A stretch of DNA of 64,000 nt from Diaporthe sp. PMI_573 (Eukaryota > Ascomycota > Sordariomycetes > Diaporthales > Diaporthaceae), in the NCBI GenBank assembly GCA_021399435.1, contig JAJTUP010000029.1, positions 1 to 64,000 on the forward strand, read 5' to 3'. A program made the position numbers and the translations under genes. How positions within the stretch are numbered: the first letter of the stretch is position 1; every line of letters begins with the position of its first letter. The notes under the pieces are model-generated. The model was given only the letters and a program-made list of their open reading frames with translations. It had not been told where the DNA came from and ran no database searches. Positions 1 to 11,653 of this stretch are shown one piece after another.

Positions 1-1
1 G

Positions 2-445
2 CATCACTCAACGCTCTCGCAGTGGGTGAAGGATTCGATGGCAGCACGCTTGCCATTCATCATCGAATTGGTGCAGTCTGCACTCAGCAACATCAACCTC
101 TCGATCGATGGATGGCGAGCTCACAATCGCAGAGAATACGTCGCTGTATGCGCACACTTCGTCGACGGCAAAGGTCATCCTCGAACACTCCTCCTCGGCT
201 TCCCACGACGTTATGGCGGTCACACCGGCGACGACCTCGCAGCTCTGGTAAAGCCAGTAATTCTACAATACAGCATCGGCGAGAAGCTCGGCTCCTTCGT
301 TATGGATAACGCTGGTGATAACGACAAATGCCTCGAAGCGTTACAGCGTTCCTTCTCCTCGATCGATCCAGAAGCAGACCGTATTCGCTGTATCGGCCAT
401 ATTATTAATCTCGTCGTTAAGGCTCTTCATAGACGGACGCGGGCA
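2..445 (+). mobile_element. hAT-family transposase fragment
   Basis: This is a piece of a fungal hAT (Ac/Tam3-like) transposase. The frame is open from base 2, so the 5' part lies outside the window. Visible signatures are the LSIDGWRA stretch, the acidic MDNAGDND stretch and the RIRCIGHIINL stretch, which match the catalytic core seen in fungal hAT proteins. Similarity fades after about base 445, and the frame closes at 551-553 without the C-terminal dimerisation region. The copy is therefore truncated and almost certainly dead. It abuts the 3' side of an antisense LINE, so one element may have inserted into the other. Family assignment rests on motif recognition only. Confidence 0.72.
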
Positions 446-572
446 GCGAGACAGCTCCCCCAATTCCCACCACGCCGTTTCGTGCTGAGCTGCTTACGGC
501 GATGCGCACATCGTAGTTGTCCGCTGACTGCGTCGCTGTCAAGTCCTCAGTAATGGTCTGTATGCGTTCCTC

Positions 573-1100
573 TCATGGCGATAGCGTGAACGGGTTGATG
601 ATTTCTAACTTCTCCATTGCTATGCCTTTCAGTGCGTCTGCCACCTGGTATAGCGGCGAGCGGTGTCGTTTTCTGAACTTCCGCATTCGACACGTGTTTC
701 TGCGTAGTGGATTGGTATCTGGCAGGGTGTGAATGTCGGTCCACAGCTTGGTGGCCCGTCTCCAGAACCGGTCTCGTGCGCTGGCGATGTGAGCCTCCGC
801 TTCTGCTACACTCGTTGCCACTGTGAGGAAGGTCCCCACGATCGCTTGCGCCGCCATTCTCTGGACCCTGTTGATGGGTCCCACGAGTTTGTCCTTGTAT
901 GCGTGCATCCATACACTGGAGGCGTAGTCCACCACCGGGGCGACTGTGCATGTAAACAGCTGCCGCGCCGTGGATGGGGACAGGCCTCGGAGTCTCCGCA
1001 GTTCCATTGCTGCCTCCAAGCCCTTGGACGCAGCCCTCGAAATGTGTTGTTTAAACTTCAGCTTCGCATCCATAACCACTCCAAGGATTTTGACATGGTC
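573..1100 (-). pseudogene. LINE reverse-transcriptase C-terminal remnant
   Basis: Only the last about 175 residues of an RT polyprotein remain, read from the junction near base 1100 to the stop at 573. The KILGVVMDAKLKFKQHI motif is the conserved start of the segment following the RT thumb. The MELRRLRGLSP, CTVAPVVDYASSVW and RVQRMAAQAIVGTF stretches are typical of the following region in fungal LINEs. No RNase H domain or catalytic RT box is present. The frame has no other stops, so the internal deletion is probably fairly young. Confidence 0.68.
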
Positions 1101-2032
1101 CTGAGGACCTTGCCTTCGTAGTCAAGGACGGCCGTGCGGTTGACATTGTCGACTTTGACTGGGTACAGCTGGTCTCGAAGGACTCTCGCACCTGGCGCCT
1201 TCTTAGCTTCAATAATATCTTTGATTTTCTTTACTTCTTCTTCGTTCCTGCCCATGATCCTAAGGCGGTTGGCATTCCTTCCATCTTTCGTCACCGCAAC
1301 ACAACGCCAACCCGGCTGGTCGCCAGGTGCTCGCATTTCGTTTTCGATAAGCTTGCGAAGTGCCACTGGTGTGGCTTCTCCAGTGTGTTCCTCTGGTACC
1401 CTGGACACATCCACCGTGCAGAACACTGGTTCTGGCGTTGCCGCCCGACCTGTGGAGGAGGCCGGGGTGGGAATGCTAACCGGAGGGGTGCGTCGAGCGA
1501 CGTCTGCATACGCTGGTCGAACCGATGGGGCTCCTTGAGCTCCCGCCATAGCGCGTAGCTGGAGCCTGGTGTTCTCGAGCTCGCCGCGAGCTTCCGTAAG
1601 CTCCTCTCGCGCTTGCGATAGTTCTTGGGCCAACTGGGCCGTCATTTTGGCGACTTCCTTTGTCATCTGATCCCTAAGTTTTCTGAACTCTAGCTGAAAT
1701 TCTGCCTTCATGATGTCCAATTTCTTATTGAAGTCACGGTCCACGGGTTGTTCTGGGCCGCGGCTCGCCTCGCTCGCGTCGTCGGCGGCTGCAGCCCGAA
1801 TTGTGAGGTTTTCGTCGTTTCTCAGCACCCTATCACTGCCGTTTTCCTCTTCCCAATCCATATCGTCTTCCTGTCGCATCGCCTCCATCGCCTTCGCCGT
1901 TTTCACCCTCTTGCGCTGGGGGCGGCGATGCCCCGCTCCCGGAGTTTCGGAATCGCCTCCCATGACGTCGATGACGTCTGAAGCGCCGCGCGCCGCACCA
2001 GACATCTGCCACAAGCCTAAATTCTCCGCCAT
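1101..2032 (-). pseudogene. LINE ORF1 (gag-like) truncated at deletion junction
   Basis: The reading frame begins with MAENLGLWQ at 2032. It runs about 310 codons before the junction near 1100, after which it reads about 14 out-of-frame residues and stops at 1058. The N-terminal third is charged, with a basic RRPQRKRVKTAK stretch. The middle is a predicted coiled coil (repeated E, L, K and Q heptads such as MTAQLAQELSQAREEL). The last part resembles the region after the coiled coil in Tad-like gag proteins. CCHC knuckles, normally nearer the C-terminus of ORF1, are absent and probably lay in the deleted part. Its inferred role was RNA binding in the retrotransposon particle. Confidence 0.65.
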
Positions 2033-2093
2033 GTGTCCAGAAGATGAAAAGAAGATAGATTCAGAGTGATTTCGAATTGTTCGATCACTCTAA

Positions 2094-5000
2094 CAACAAT
2101 CTCAAAAAGTTCTCCTCTCTGAGTTGAGCAAGCACAGTGGCTTCCTCACGGCCGAGTACAGTTGTCCTTAGGTATATACCACGTGGGAACGAGTTCCGCA
2201 TTGCTGCCCAGGCAGAATGGTTGTGTTCCCCGAGCGCGTTAGTCTTCTCCATCGACCCCAATTCACGTGCATCTGAGCAGCCCACTGTCAAGTAACTCCA
2301 TTCGTTGGTTTTGATCTTTGGGCCATGGTTTTATCCAGGCCCCGACTTGAAATATTTACCTAGGTGCTCGGATTCAGGCCACAGAAAATGACATGTGTGC
2401 ACGACCTGGCTTCAGTCCCATCGAGTCACCAGATTTTGATAACAGATAGAGGGTGTAAGTACATAGCCAAACCTGCAAACTCAGTGCCCCATCTTCTGCT
2501 GTGGAACTGGACATGAGGAAATCAATTATGACAGCCAGGCCACTCGAGCAATATTCAGAATCCGGGCAAGTTTGGCCGGCAAGGCTAGATGGGTGGTGCA
2601 TTTGAGCATTGCTGCCTGCAAGTACAACATAAATCTGCGTTTCCTACAGGCATGGCACCAACTTGAACTGGGTGGGCATATCTCATCCGAGTCTTCGTGC
2701 CAGAGCAGTTGCTTCAGCCTCCGAGGGAACTTTTGAGATCTTGGAATATTGCTTCAATTGTACACTGGTTGTGAACTCCAAAAAAGCAGTTTCCTGCTAT
2801 CATGAGCCTATAAGTATCAAGACCGCAACAGAGACTTGGAACCGTCGCTTCTGATCCTTCCACTCCTCCCCTCATTGTAGGAAAGACGAGGGGACTAGCG
2901 CTTTAGTTGCTACCGAGAGAGGGTCAAATGAGCCACAGAGTGGTATGTAGTATTGTATGCCTCCACTCACCCAACAACAACATTACCTTACAATGATATG
3001 AGAGATTTAAGACCTGCCAGCCCACCTCCGAGGCCCCAGCGGCCCCCCCCCCCCACCAACACGTGCGTTCGAGACTCGGAAACTGAGGCTGAGACCCCGC
3101 AGTTTTCCCTGGACCTGATTGAAGGAGGCGGAACCGCATCGCTTATTGGCAGAGTTCTAGACCTGATAGCTAGGCCCCGGAGCCGGCCGCTCTGTACAAT
3201 GGATGTTAGGGACTCCTGAGGGGTATCCGCCACCGCGTGTGTTGGCATGTATATCTTGTCCGTGTTGAGACGGGATGCCTCTCTCCTCACAAGCCCCGCT
3301 CAGCATCAACCGTTCAGCCGTTGTTGGCTCGGTTTTCGACATGCACGAGGACTAAGGCATGGTTAGGGTTGGATTTTATACAAGACATATGAGGTAACCA
3401 TGCGCAGCTTAGATCGGTATCACAATACATCAATAGTGTGAAAGATGTCGATGGCTGTGGCCATCGCCAGTCATCGAGATGGCCAGGATGGACCCGTGGC
3501 CATGTAGCAAAAGGAAATCTAGGCTCTATCAGAGGCTTCCTGTATTGGTCAAATGCATTGTTTCAAGTTGCACATGTGGCTTTAATAACCTGTGACTGGG
3601 TTGAGAGGGGCCTCGAGATCTCAAGACCAGGTCCTCCGGCGGAACACTGACGGCGTGGGAGGCGGTTAAACGGTACGGGATTGTCTGAGATGGATTGATC
3701 ACTATGCATTGACCGGCTTCAGATGCATGAAAAGATCGAAACGTTTCTCTGCTACTTTTTCCAATCTGTGCTAATTGTTTATCCGCAGGAAATATCGGAT
3801 CTGCTGCCCAAATGTGTAACCGGGCCTCATCGCCACCATTGCCCCTTTCCGTGCTTCTCGGCCGAGATTCAGCTTCCCGCACAGGGGCCAAGCTGCGCGG
3901 AGACAATTTTGGACAATGTTTCAAACTTTCTTGTCACAATTTGCCACTGGTGTATGCAAACGCCACTCGATGCGGCGTTGTCGAGGAGGATCTGGCACCT
4001 GCCTGCCTAAATTGTCAGCCGGCCTGCATGCAGTTGGGGGTGCGAGGCAAGCAAGACGAGAACAAGAAGCATACACTCAGAGAGGAGAACAGCCTCCGCC
4101 GGCTGATACATGCCATCAGGATTTGCCCTGCAATGGGTAGTCCCGCGCCTGGAACTAGAGTCGTGTCAAATTGGCCGGGCCCCTTCGTGAAAGAACGAGT
4201 CGGACCAGCCTGATTTGTGCTAGCAACTGGCTTGGCCACGAAATCGCATGCAGGCGCGCTAAACCTTGGGCGAGACTCGGGTCGCACGACGAGCTCATAC
4301 ACAGTATCCAGACGTCCATGACGATGGCGGCGAGGGCAAACGTCGGTCAGGTGGGGGCTCCCATACGTGCAGTTCACCACCAGGCTGCCATTGCCCGTGA
4401 TACGTGAGCAACTTGGCACCCGCGTTCTAGACTCGCCTGGAAGCCACGAGCGGACAGACCTTACCCCGGGCAAACCAAACTTTGACGTGGCTCCGGGTCA
4501 AGGTTTGACTCAATCACCATAACCAGGAGGACAGGGCGGTCGCAGCAGCGAGTCAACGGAATTCTGCAGAGCCAATCCCCGCACCTCCTCCTCATCCAGG
4601 TTATGATGTAAGTGTATTCATTGGTACCTGAAACGCTGATGGACATCGAACATGCGATATCACGCCTCGAACGACCTGGATAGTACCAGGCCTTCGTATG
4701 GTTCGATGCCGCATCGTACGTTCTCCACAGGAGCGGGAGCTGGGAGCGACTTACGTTGTGAAATGGCCTTTTTTTTTTCTGCAATCGGCATTCTCTTTGT
4801 GTTGGTAAATATCTTGTTAACACTGTGTCAGGGAGGATGGACTTGATCCGCTACGACCCTGCCCTGGGACAAGAACTAGCTGCGTCACTGCCCCTGACGG
4901 GTCTGGACTTGGGTCTTCTTGCTGTTTATTGCCCGAGTGTACCATCCCGGGTATCCTAGCCGGCAGTGTGGAAACCTTCGTGGATAAATAAGGCGGCCAA

Positions 5001-8000
5001 CGACTCTGACATAGCCTCAATGGATGGGAAGCGGGCCACTCTTTGAGTACTGTCTATCATTCCACAAAATTCATTTATTTTTTTCATTTTTTCTTTTCCT
5101 TCTCCCTGCCAGTCGACTCGACCACTGTAGCGTCTCACAATGTCAAGCGCTTGATCCGAGTCCCGCACTGGGGCTGGGGTCGTATTGGCCTCCCTCATCG
5201 GAAGGGGGCATAATCTTACCCCTGGAAAATTGTACATACAGTAAATCAATGATGCGAGTTGCGATACGCCAGGGAGGTATCTCCTTGGCCCATTCGTGAT
5301 GCACCATTTGCTTTTTTCTCTGCGTGGAACGAGGGGGTGGCTACGTTGCAAGCGCTTCGATCCCCATCGTCCACGTCGGGTGCTCAACAGAACCCATTGG
5401 ATTGGGACCACGAGAAGGATCCAACGTACCCCTCAGCAATAGTGGCAGCTGCTTTATGCCCTCCAGGCAGATATGGAGAGGGACTTTTGTTTGATCGCCT
5501 CTGGACATGTACAATATGGGCCACACGGCCGAGGGCCCGCATCGTAGAACTTGATGTCAGACGGAGAAAGCCATGGATCTCGCCGAAGTACGACAGATCT
5601 AACCATCTCAGCTCGGTTCGAGGTGGCTCACTTGATCCAATAGGAAATAGCTGCCGCTGTCCGCGGCCGACGTTCCTAAGACAAGGCCTAAGGGCAACTT
5701 TGGAGATGGGCCTCCTTTCCCTTTCGTCCTCGTTGCATGTGGTGGTCGGGAATGTCGATGCTTGGACCCAAGACAAAATGTTCGAAACTGGAAACCCGAT
5801 CCTAGACAGACTTATGTAGGTTCAGGTGGCGATTCGGATCCGAATCGTGAGCCATCGTCTCCGGTCCAATTACTGTTGTCCCCCCCACTCCTTTGATGGT
5901 CGAGACCATCCGCCGCTTCCAGTCAACCACATGCCTCTATTGTTTGGACCAGTCCAGAGTTCTCTTGGATGTCTCGCAAAAGAAGTAGCTTCTGGAGGTT
6001 TGGTTAGGGGGTGGAGGAGGCTCCGCAAGCGAGTGCGACAGGTAAGTCTACGTGTCAGGCTGTGCGGTGGCATTCCTCACAATGATAGTCACGCACATCA
6101 GACAGGCATCTGCCACCCAGCTTGGCCCACAGGGTGTGTGAGCAGGCTTGGGGCAAAAGTAACCAGCTTCCCTTGATTCAGGACCTTGAGATCCGCGATT
6201 GCCCATGGCCCAACAAGAACAGTTGGGTTTGGATCCAAGGCTTCAGAAATCCTTATCGGAACTCTCCATACGTGCCAAATGTTCCAAAAACATCAAGTGT
6301 CGTTTGCTCCAGTCCTGCTGTGCGTAGGTCGAGGCAGCGCCTGGGAGACCATACGTACCTGAATAGCATTACTGAACTCGTGTGTGCTAAATATAGTCGT
6401 TCTCGCCTGAATGCTACCTAGGAAGAACGGTCCTCGCTTGACTACCGACACCCCGTACTGGGGGTCACTAAGATCAGCAGTCCCAACAATGCCTCCTCGC
6501 CTAGGATATGCCCAGATAGGGGTGCTTGACAGGATCACTGTGAAATGCAGAGGCGCTTGACTCAGCTGTTTGCGACGGACTGTTATTAGCGCGACTGCGC
6601 TATTTTGTATGAGGATAGTGCCGGGCTACTATTGAACAAAAAGACGGATACAGGCGGTGGGCAAGCGGAGAAGGGGGGCCATTTGGCGATGTCGTGCCGC
6701 CGGGGCGTAGGCCGTTCTTCTGTACTCCTGTTTCAGCCCACGATACCGGTCAACTGGCCAGAGTCTCCGTCCATCGCCGACTGCACATGCTTATTAGATA
6801 CCCACACTCGGGCACGAGTCCGAGCAGCCTATCCCTACGCAAACCTTGACTTGGAGCCCCTGCCCGGCCCCATCTGGGTATGACGGGCAAGACGATCCAC
6901 GAGACGCGTCCACTGATCACAGCTCCATAAGTTGGGAATGACTACTGATCTTTATGATAATGTCGTTTACATTTGATCGACAACATCTTCGTGCATGACG
7001 CATTTCCTTGAAATCCCTCCGTAATATTGACCCCTCTCACAAGCGTGAAAACTTCCGCATCGAGTCTGACCAGCATCATGACATTCACACGAGCCAATTG
7101 CACGTATCGTGGTGCCTCTGCACCTTGGTGGCCCGGCTCGGGATTGGAGAAGATTTTCATATCGTCAGGGCCGCGCTCATACAGCGGCGACCCCTGTACT
7201 GTGCCAGTGTTTATGGACTCGATTTCAACAGAAGCAGAGCACGACACGATGCCATACGTGGTTTTTTGGTCAGCCACGATGTCTTTCAATCCACCCACGA
7301 GTCCCGGAAAAAATTCCGAGGCACAAGAGCGGGTCTAATTAGTTATCGAATGGTTTCGGCCCTGTTTAAGCAAGCGGATAGGCTGACCGTGACCCTACGC
7401 TACTGGGCGCTGCGCCATGGCGCCGGTAATCTTCGGTGTTCTTGGTTCTGGGACAGAACAAAACATACTCTACAGTGTACACCCGGCCCGGTACGACCCG
7501 GGGTGGTCGGTCCCAAGCAAAGCAAACATTGAACGCCCTGATGCGGTCCAACAGCGCCAATGGACACGTGCTATGTTGCGCAGAGAAACATGTGTTCCAT
7601 GCAGCACGAGCGCTTTCGGTTGAAGCTGATTGGTACTGTTAACAACATGCCTTTGCCACGTTGGATCCTTGGAACCTCGCCTGCTTGCCGGACAATTATC
7701 TCTTTCGCGGACCATCTGCAGGCGCCACTTGGACCGATTCGGGGCCAAGCTGCGAATACCTCGGCGGAGCAATTTAGTGGAAACTGGCGCGTACTGCGCA
7801 GCTGCAAAGAACCTAGCATGCGGGTTAGATGCGCAACAACGCGCAGCCTTATGCTTTTACGCAACACTACCTGGAAGGCTGGAACTTGAAATGCTCAGAT
7901 GTTGCTCCTCCTTCTCCTCGTTTGCCACCTTGTAGGCTACACGGTATTGAATTTCCTGATTCCCATTCAGGACTGAATGGACGCTCTTGACTCGCAAACC

Positions 8001-11000
8001 TTGGGCCCATGCCAGATCGGGTTCGTCCGGGAGCCCGGCATGCGACGTCACAACCAAATCCGCAGCCAAGAGAAGATCACTGCCTAAGGTGTAGACTATA
8101 GCGATGGTATCGAGCTTACAGCAAAGCATCACCGTGCCCGGCAAGTTCAAGGACAGTCCCCGTATTTTCCAATACTGATCCGCGATGCCGTGCGGGCTTG
8201 TCGGGCGAATGAGACCAGCTTTGGGCGGGGCAGAGGAAGGGCCAACGATCCGGGGCGGGCATGACAATTCCACTTTGAGGTACCGCACCGTCCTCGGGAG
8301 ATTGGTCATCGCTACGCCAATGCTTGTGTGTGTGGGCGGCTAGGGCTGTCTGGCACTGTCGGCGAGGATGGGCATACCGTTGTGCAGCGGAATCTACACT
8401 AGCCGTAGCTGATACGGGGTTTTGCAATACCCCATCTGAGATCGTCGGCCCCACTAGGATAAAATCAATATATTCTTCAGCTCATCTCGATCTGGTGGGG
8501 ATATCTTGTCAGTCCAGAGTAATCATTGCCTTATGCAGAGTCGATGCGCAGCGGGAGAGCGGAACACGGAACACGGACGGGAGGTCAAGACGTCCTGAGG
8601 AGCGGATTCTTATCTCGGGGTCTCAGTTCGGGACACTTGTGTTGCTGACAGCTGTCAAGAAGCACCAGACAGGACCGGCGCCGTCGGCCAGGCCGGCGGG
8701 CTTGTCATGGACAAGCAATGCCTGTCCTCGAGGTGGTATCGAAGCCGGGAGCTGAGTCGAGCCGAATTTTCGAAAGCTTCCAAAAAGTCGATGGAAGCTC
8801 ATGAGCGGGCTGGGGGCTCCCCACAAGAAACAAGCCTTGTACCCGTGGCATAAGCCAGTATTCAGATCATGGGGAGTCCCTGAAGGACAAGATGCAAGAG
8901 CGAGTAGACAGGGCCAGTCGGCGGCCACTCAGGGCTACCGCGGGGTTCATTACGTCCCGAGGTCTAGTGTACGCAGGGGCGTGGTCGGTGTCTCCTCGCG
9001 CCCGGAAGCTGTCCTGGCATGCCCTGGCTGGCGGTCCCCTGCCCCCTCCCGCCTGTCTCAGCCTTAAAAGCTGGCCCGAAAGATCCGATCCGGTGCATCT
9101 TGTCACATCTGGACGGGTGGCGAGACTGACTCGATCTCGTGGGAGATGGGGGACCACACCTTGCATGGACGTGCCGCTTTCCTCCCAGCCTGCTCCGCTA
9201 ACCATCCTACCAGCCGTCTCTTTCAATATGGGTTTGGTGGCCTACAGTGTAATCATCTGGCCTATGGCAGCCGGCTTAAAGCTGCTGCGCACCGCGCCTC
9301 CACAACGGGGAGTCGTTCATTTCACTCTCGGACGAGATGGGCAAGGATCTGCCCGTCGATGGTCGTCCCGGCCGCATCGTTTTCTCGGTCGAGACCGTTG
9401 ACCGCCTGTCAAGGACCCAAGCAGTCTCCGCTCCACCTGCATAGTCACTCCCATGCCATACTACATGGACATGGTGTACCAGCTACTTGCCTCTCTACAC
9501 AGCAAAGCTGTCTAGCTGGCTAGCCAGTCTGTCAGGGGGGCATTCCGTCATCTGTCAGATCAACGCCTAGGCCACGAGGGGCTCAGATCTCGGGATTGCT
9601 TCGAGCTTTGGGACGGGATCTGCAGACAAGTCGCGTAGCACGACGTGCAGCACCTCGTACGGGACAGCGCCGTGTCTTGTCTGCCTGTGTCTTGTATGCC
9701 TGCTTACCTGTCCTGCCTGTTTATCCCGGCATGACAGGTGGTCGATCCTGTCGCACAGCAGGCAGCCGGCACAGACACACGGTTCCACACACCACACACA
9801 CCCACAGAACGCGGCCGCCCACTGCTGGTTACAGTATATTCCGTACTACTTGTGCAATACTGCAGCTACAGCAGTACCTCGAATGACACAAGGTGCGCGG
9901 CCCGTCCTCCTTCTGGCACGGCTGTGACCTCGTTGACTCTGGACATGCCCAGTGTTTGCCGCCGTTTAGGTTTCGCTGCCCAAATTCCCCATCCCAAATG
10001 CTGGGAATAAAGCCACAGGCACAGCCCTCACGGAACCTAGATCTTTGTGTTCCCACTTTGCTCACACGCTGTCTACAATTGTTTGTATGCTTCGACTATC
10101 GGTCCCCTTCGCCTTCGGAATAGTCTACACACACAGACGTCAAGACAGTGAGTAAGACAGCCTGGGCATTCCACAGGGGACCAATAAGCTCCGGCATCCC
10201 TGAGAGCTGCAATTTCCGGCCAACTCGAGCACAGCCCACTTCCCAGCGGTTTGGATACGATCCCAAGGGCATAGCCAGGCTCGGTACAATCGGTCAAAGT
10301 CAGAGGGGACCTTGGGGGCCACACTGTGGAACCTGCACGGCATCCACAAGCCGGTGGCGATAAGTACTGTGTAGTAACCTGGGAAACATCCGCTCCGCGT
10401 CTCCCACTCCTGTCTGGCAACGGCAGGCAACTCGAACGACACTGGCAGCGCAGACGCTCCAATTTTTGGGCATGCCGGCAACCAAACACGGGTTATTGTA
10501 CGGTGCGCGAGTACATAGGTGCCCAAATCGTCCACGCGTACACGTACTGCATCCTGTACTGTGTGTGTGCGTGCGTGTGCTGCAGCGTCCTTGCAGCGAG
10601 GGCGATAATTCGGTGCGTCCCCTGTGGGCATGCGTTGAGAGGGAGACTGGACGTTCAGGAGGGCGTGCCCGCACACGAATGACACACGCCCACCCCTTGA
10701 AAGTGCTGGATTTGGGCCTGTGACCAACGGGCGCTCCTGGTTCTTGACGCCGTTCCCCTGCGCGTTTTTTCTCTGGCCGCTTTCCCTGGCCATTTTCGGC
10801 GCGACTCGATAGTCTGTCTACATAACCACCTGCACTATTTGGCACGCGATTTCTCCGGGCGGCTGCTCCCTCGCTCCCGGCTCTGCTCTAGCTCTCCCCC
10901 GGCGCAGCGCCCCGAGGTTTAATTGCCTTATACCGTTGCGCTCTGCTCCACAAGCATTGGTTATCCTTGAAGCCAGCTCTGCTGTGTCTGTCCCTTTACC

Positions 11001-11653
11001 CGAGAATTCCTAGCCCTCTTAGTGGCCCAAAAACCTAACCCACGCCTGCTCTAAACGCCCACCCGAACAAACGACCAACCCCCGGCTTGTACGACCGTCA
11101 CAGCAGCTCCTCCGCAGACGGCCGCATAGCGGGCCATCCCTTCACATTTTATACAAGCTTGTCTCACACCGGAAGAGCCGCAACACGCCAATCAACTGAC
11201 AGGGAAGCGACTCCGAAGCTCCTGGCCATTGAGAAGGCTGGTCCGGTCGGGGTCGGTGACCCGTGGTCGATCCAGGGCTCATCCAGTATCGACGGAGTGT
11301 GGGAAGTGCCCATAAACTCCCCCGAGGGGTGGTAAAATTCTTGTACGCCAGGCCCCTTGAGGAACCACAACGTGCCAACGAAACCCCCGGAAATCTCGGT
11401 CCCGCTCCGCTCATTCTCGGCAGCAGAGCATCTCCGGACTTTCGGTGAACTCCACGCCACATATTGTTGATTAGCAAAACTCACCATATTATCGCTGGCC
11501 AAGTGGGACCGACCCGTCAATAAGCCTTGGACCGAGAACAGTCAGAACCTTGCTGGCAAGCCCTACCTAGGGTTGACGGGGAGGCTGACTGCAGCACACC
11601 AACTGACGCTGACTGACCGGCCGGCCGCCACCCACGTCGTTGTACTGAGTACC
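2094..11653. other. Long gene-free region upstream of a Zn2Cys6 regulator
   Basis: About 9.5 kb between the LINE and the first real gene. Open frames here reach at most about 217 codons, lie on both strands and show no domain, signal peptide or credible intron set. Base composition is balanced and not AT-rich, so this does not look like heavily RIP-mutated repeat DNA. Simple-sequence patches are visible: a run of 13 C near 3045, TGCCTG-rich sequence near 9670-9720, AC-rich sequence near 9775-9805, and a TG run near 10559-10580. The last about 800 bases before the ATG are pyrimidine-rich (10850-11100), as in long fungal 5' leaders. It could be an extended promoter, a long 5' UTR or a non-coding transcript. 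Confidence 0.5.

Larger units (their letters stand above)
547..2093 (-). mobile_element. Internally deleted Tad-type LINE (ORF1 joined to end of ORF2)
   Basis: A non-LTR retrotransposon remnant lies on the minus strand. Bases 2032 to about 1100 encode an ORF1 (gag-like) protein with an acidic/basic N-terminal part and a coiled coil rich in K, E, Q and L around residues 105-165. From about 1100 down to 573 a different frame encodes the C-terminal end of a reverse transcriptase ORF. It is recognisable from HVKILGVVMDAKLKFKQHI followed by the VVDYASSVW stretch, typical of fungal Tad-like RT tails. The endonuclease and RT catalytic region (the box with two aspartates) is missing, so the two ends are fused out of frame. 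The 5' end is near 2093 and the exact 3' end is unclear. This copy cannot move by itself. Confidence 0.78.

Noticed and set aside
3361..3375. GGTTAGGGTT, telomere-like
   Set aside because: A single short occurrence, not a repeat array; chance match.
5259..5819. 186-codon plus-strand frame in the gene-free region
   Set aside because: No domain, no credible start context or introns, overlapped by antisense frames of similar length; expected by chance in balanced DNA.
10140..10793. 217-codon minus-strand frame before the first regulator
   Set aside because: Lies in low-complexity, promoter-like DNA and shows no motif; overlapping frames on both strands are of similar quality.
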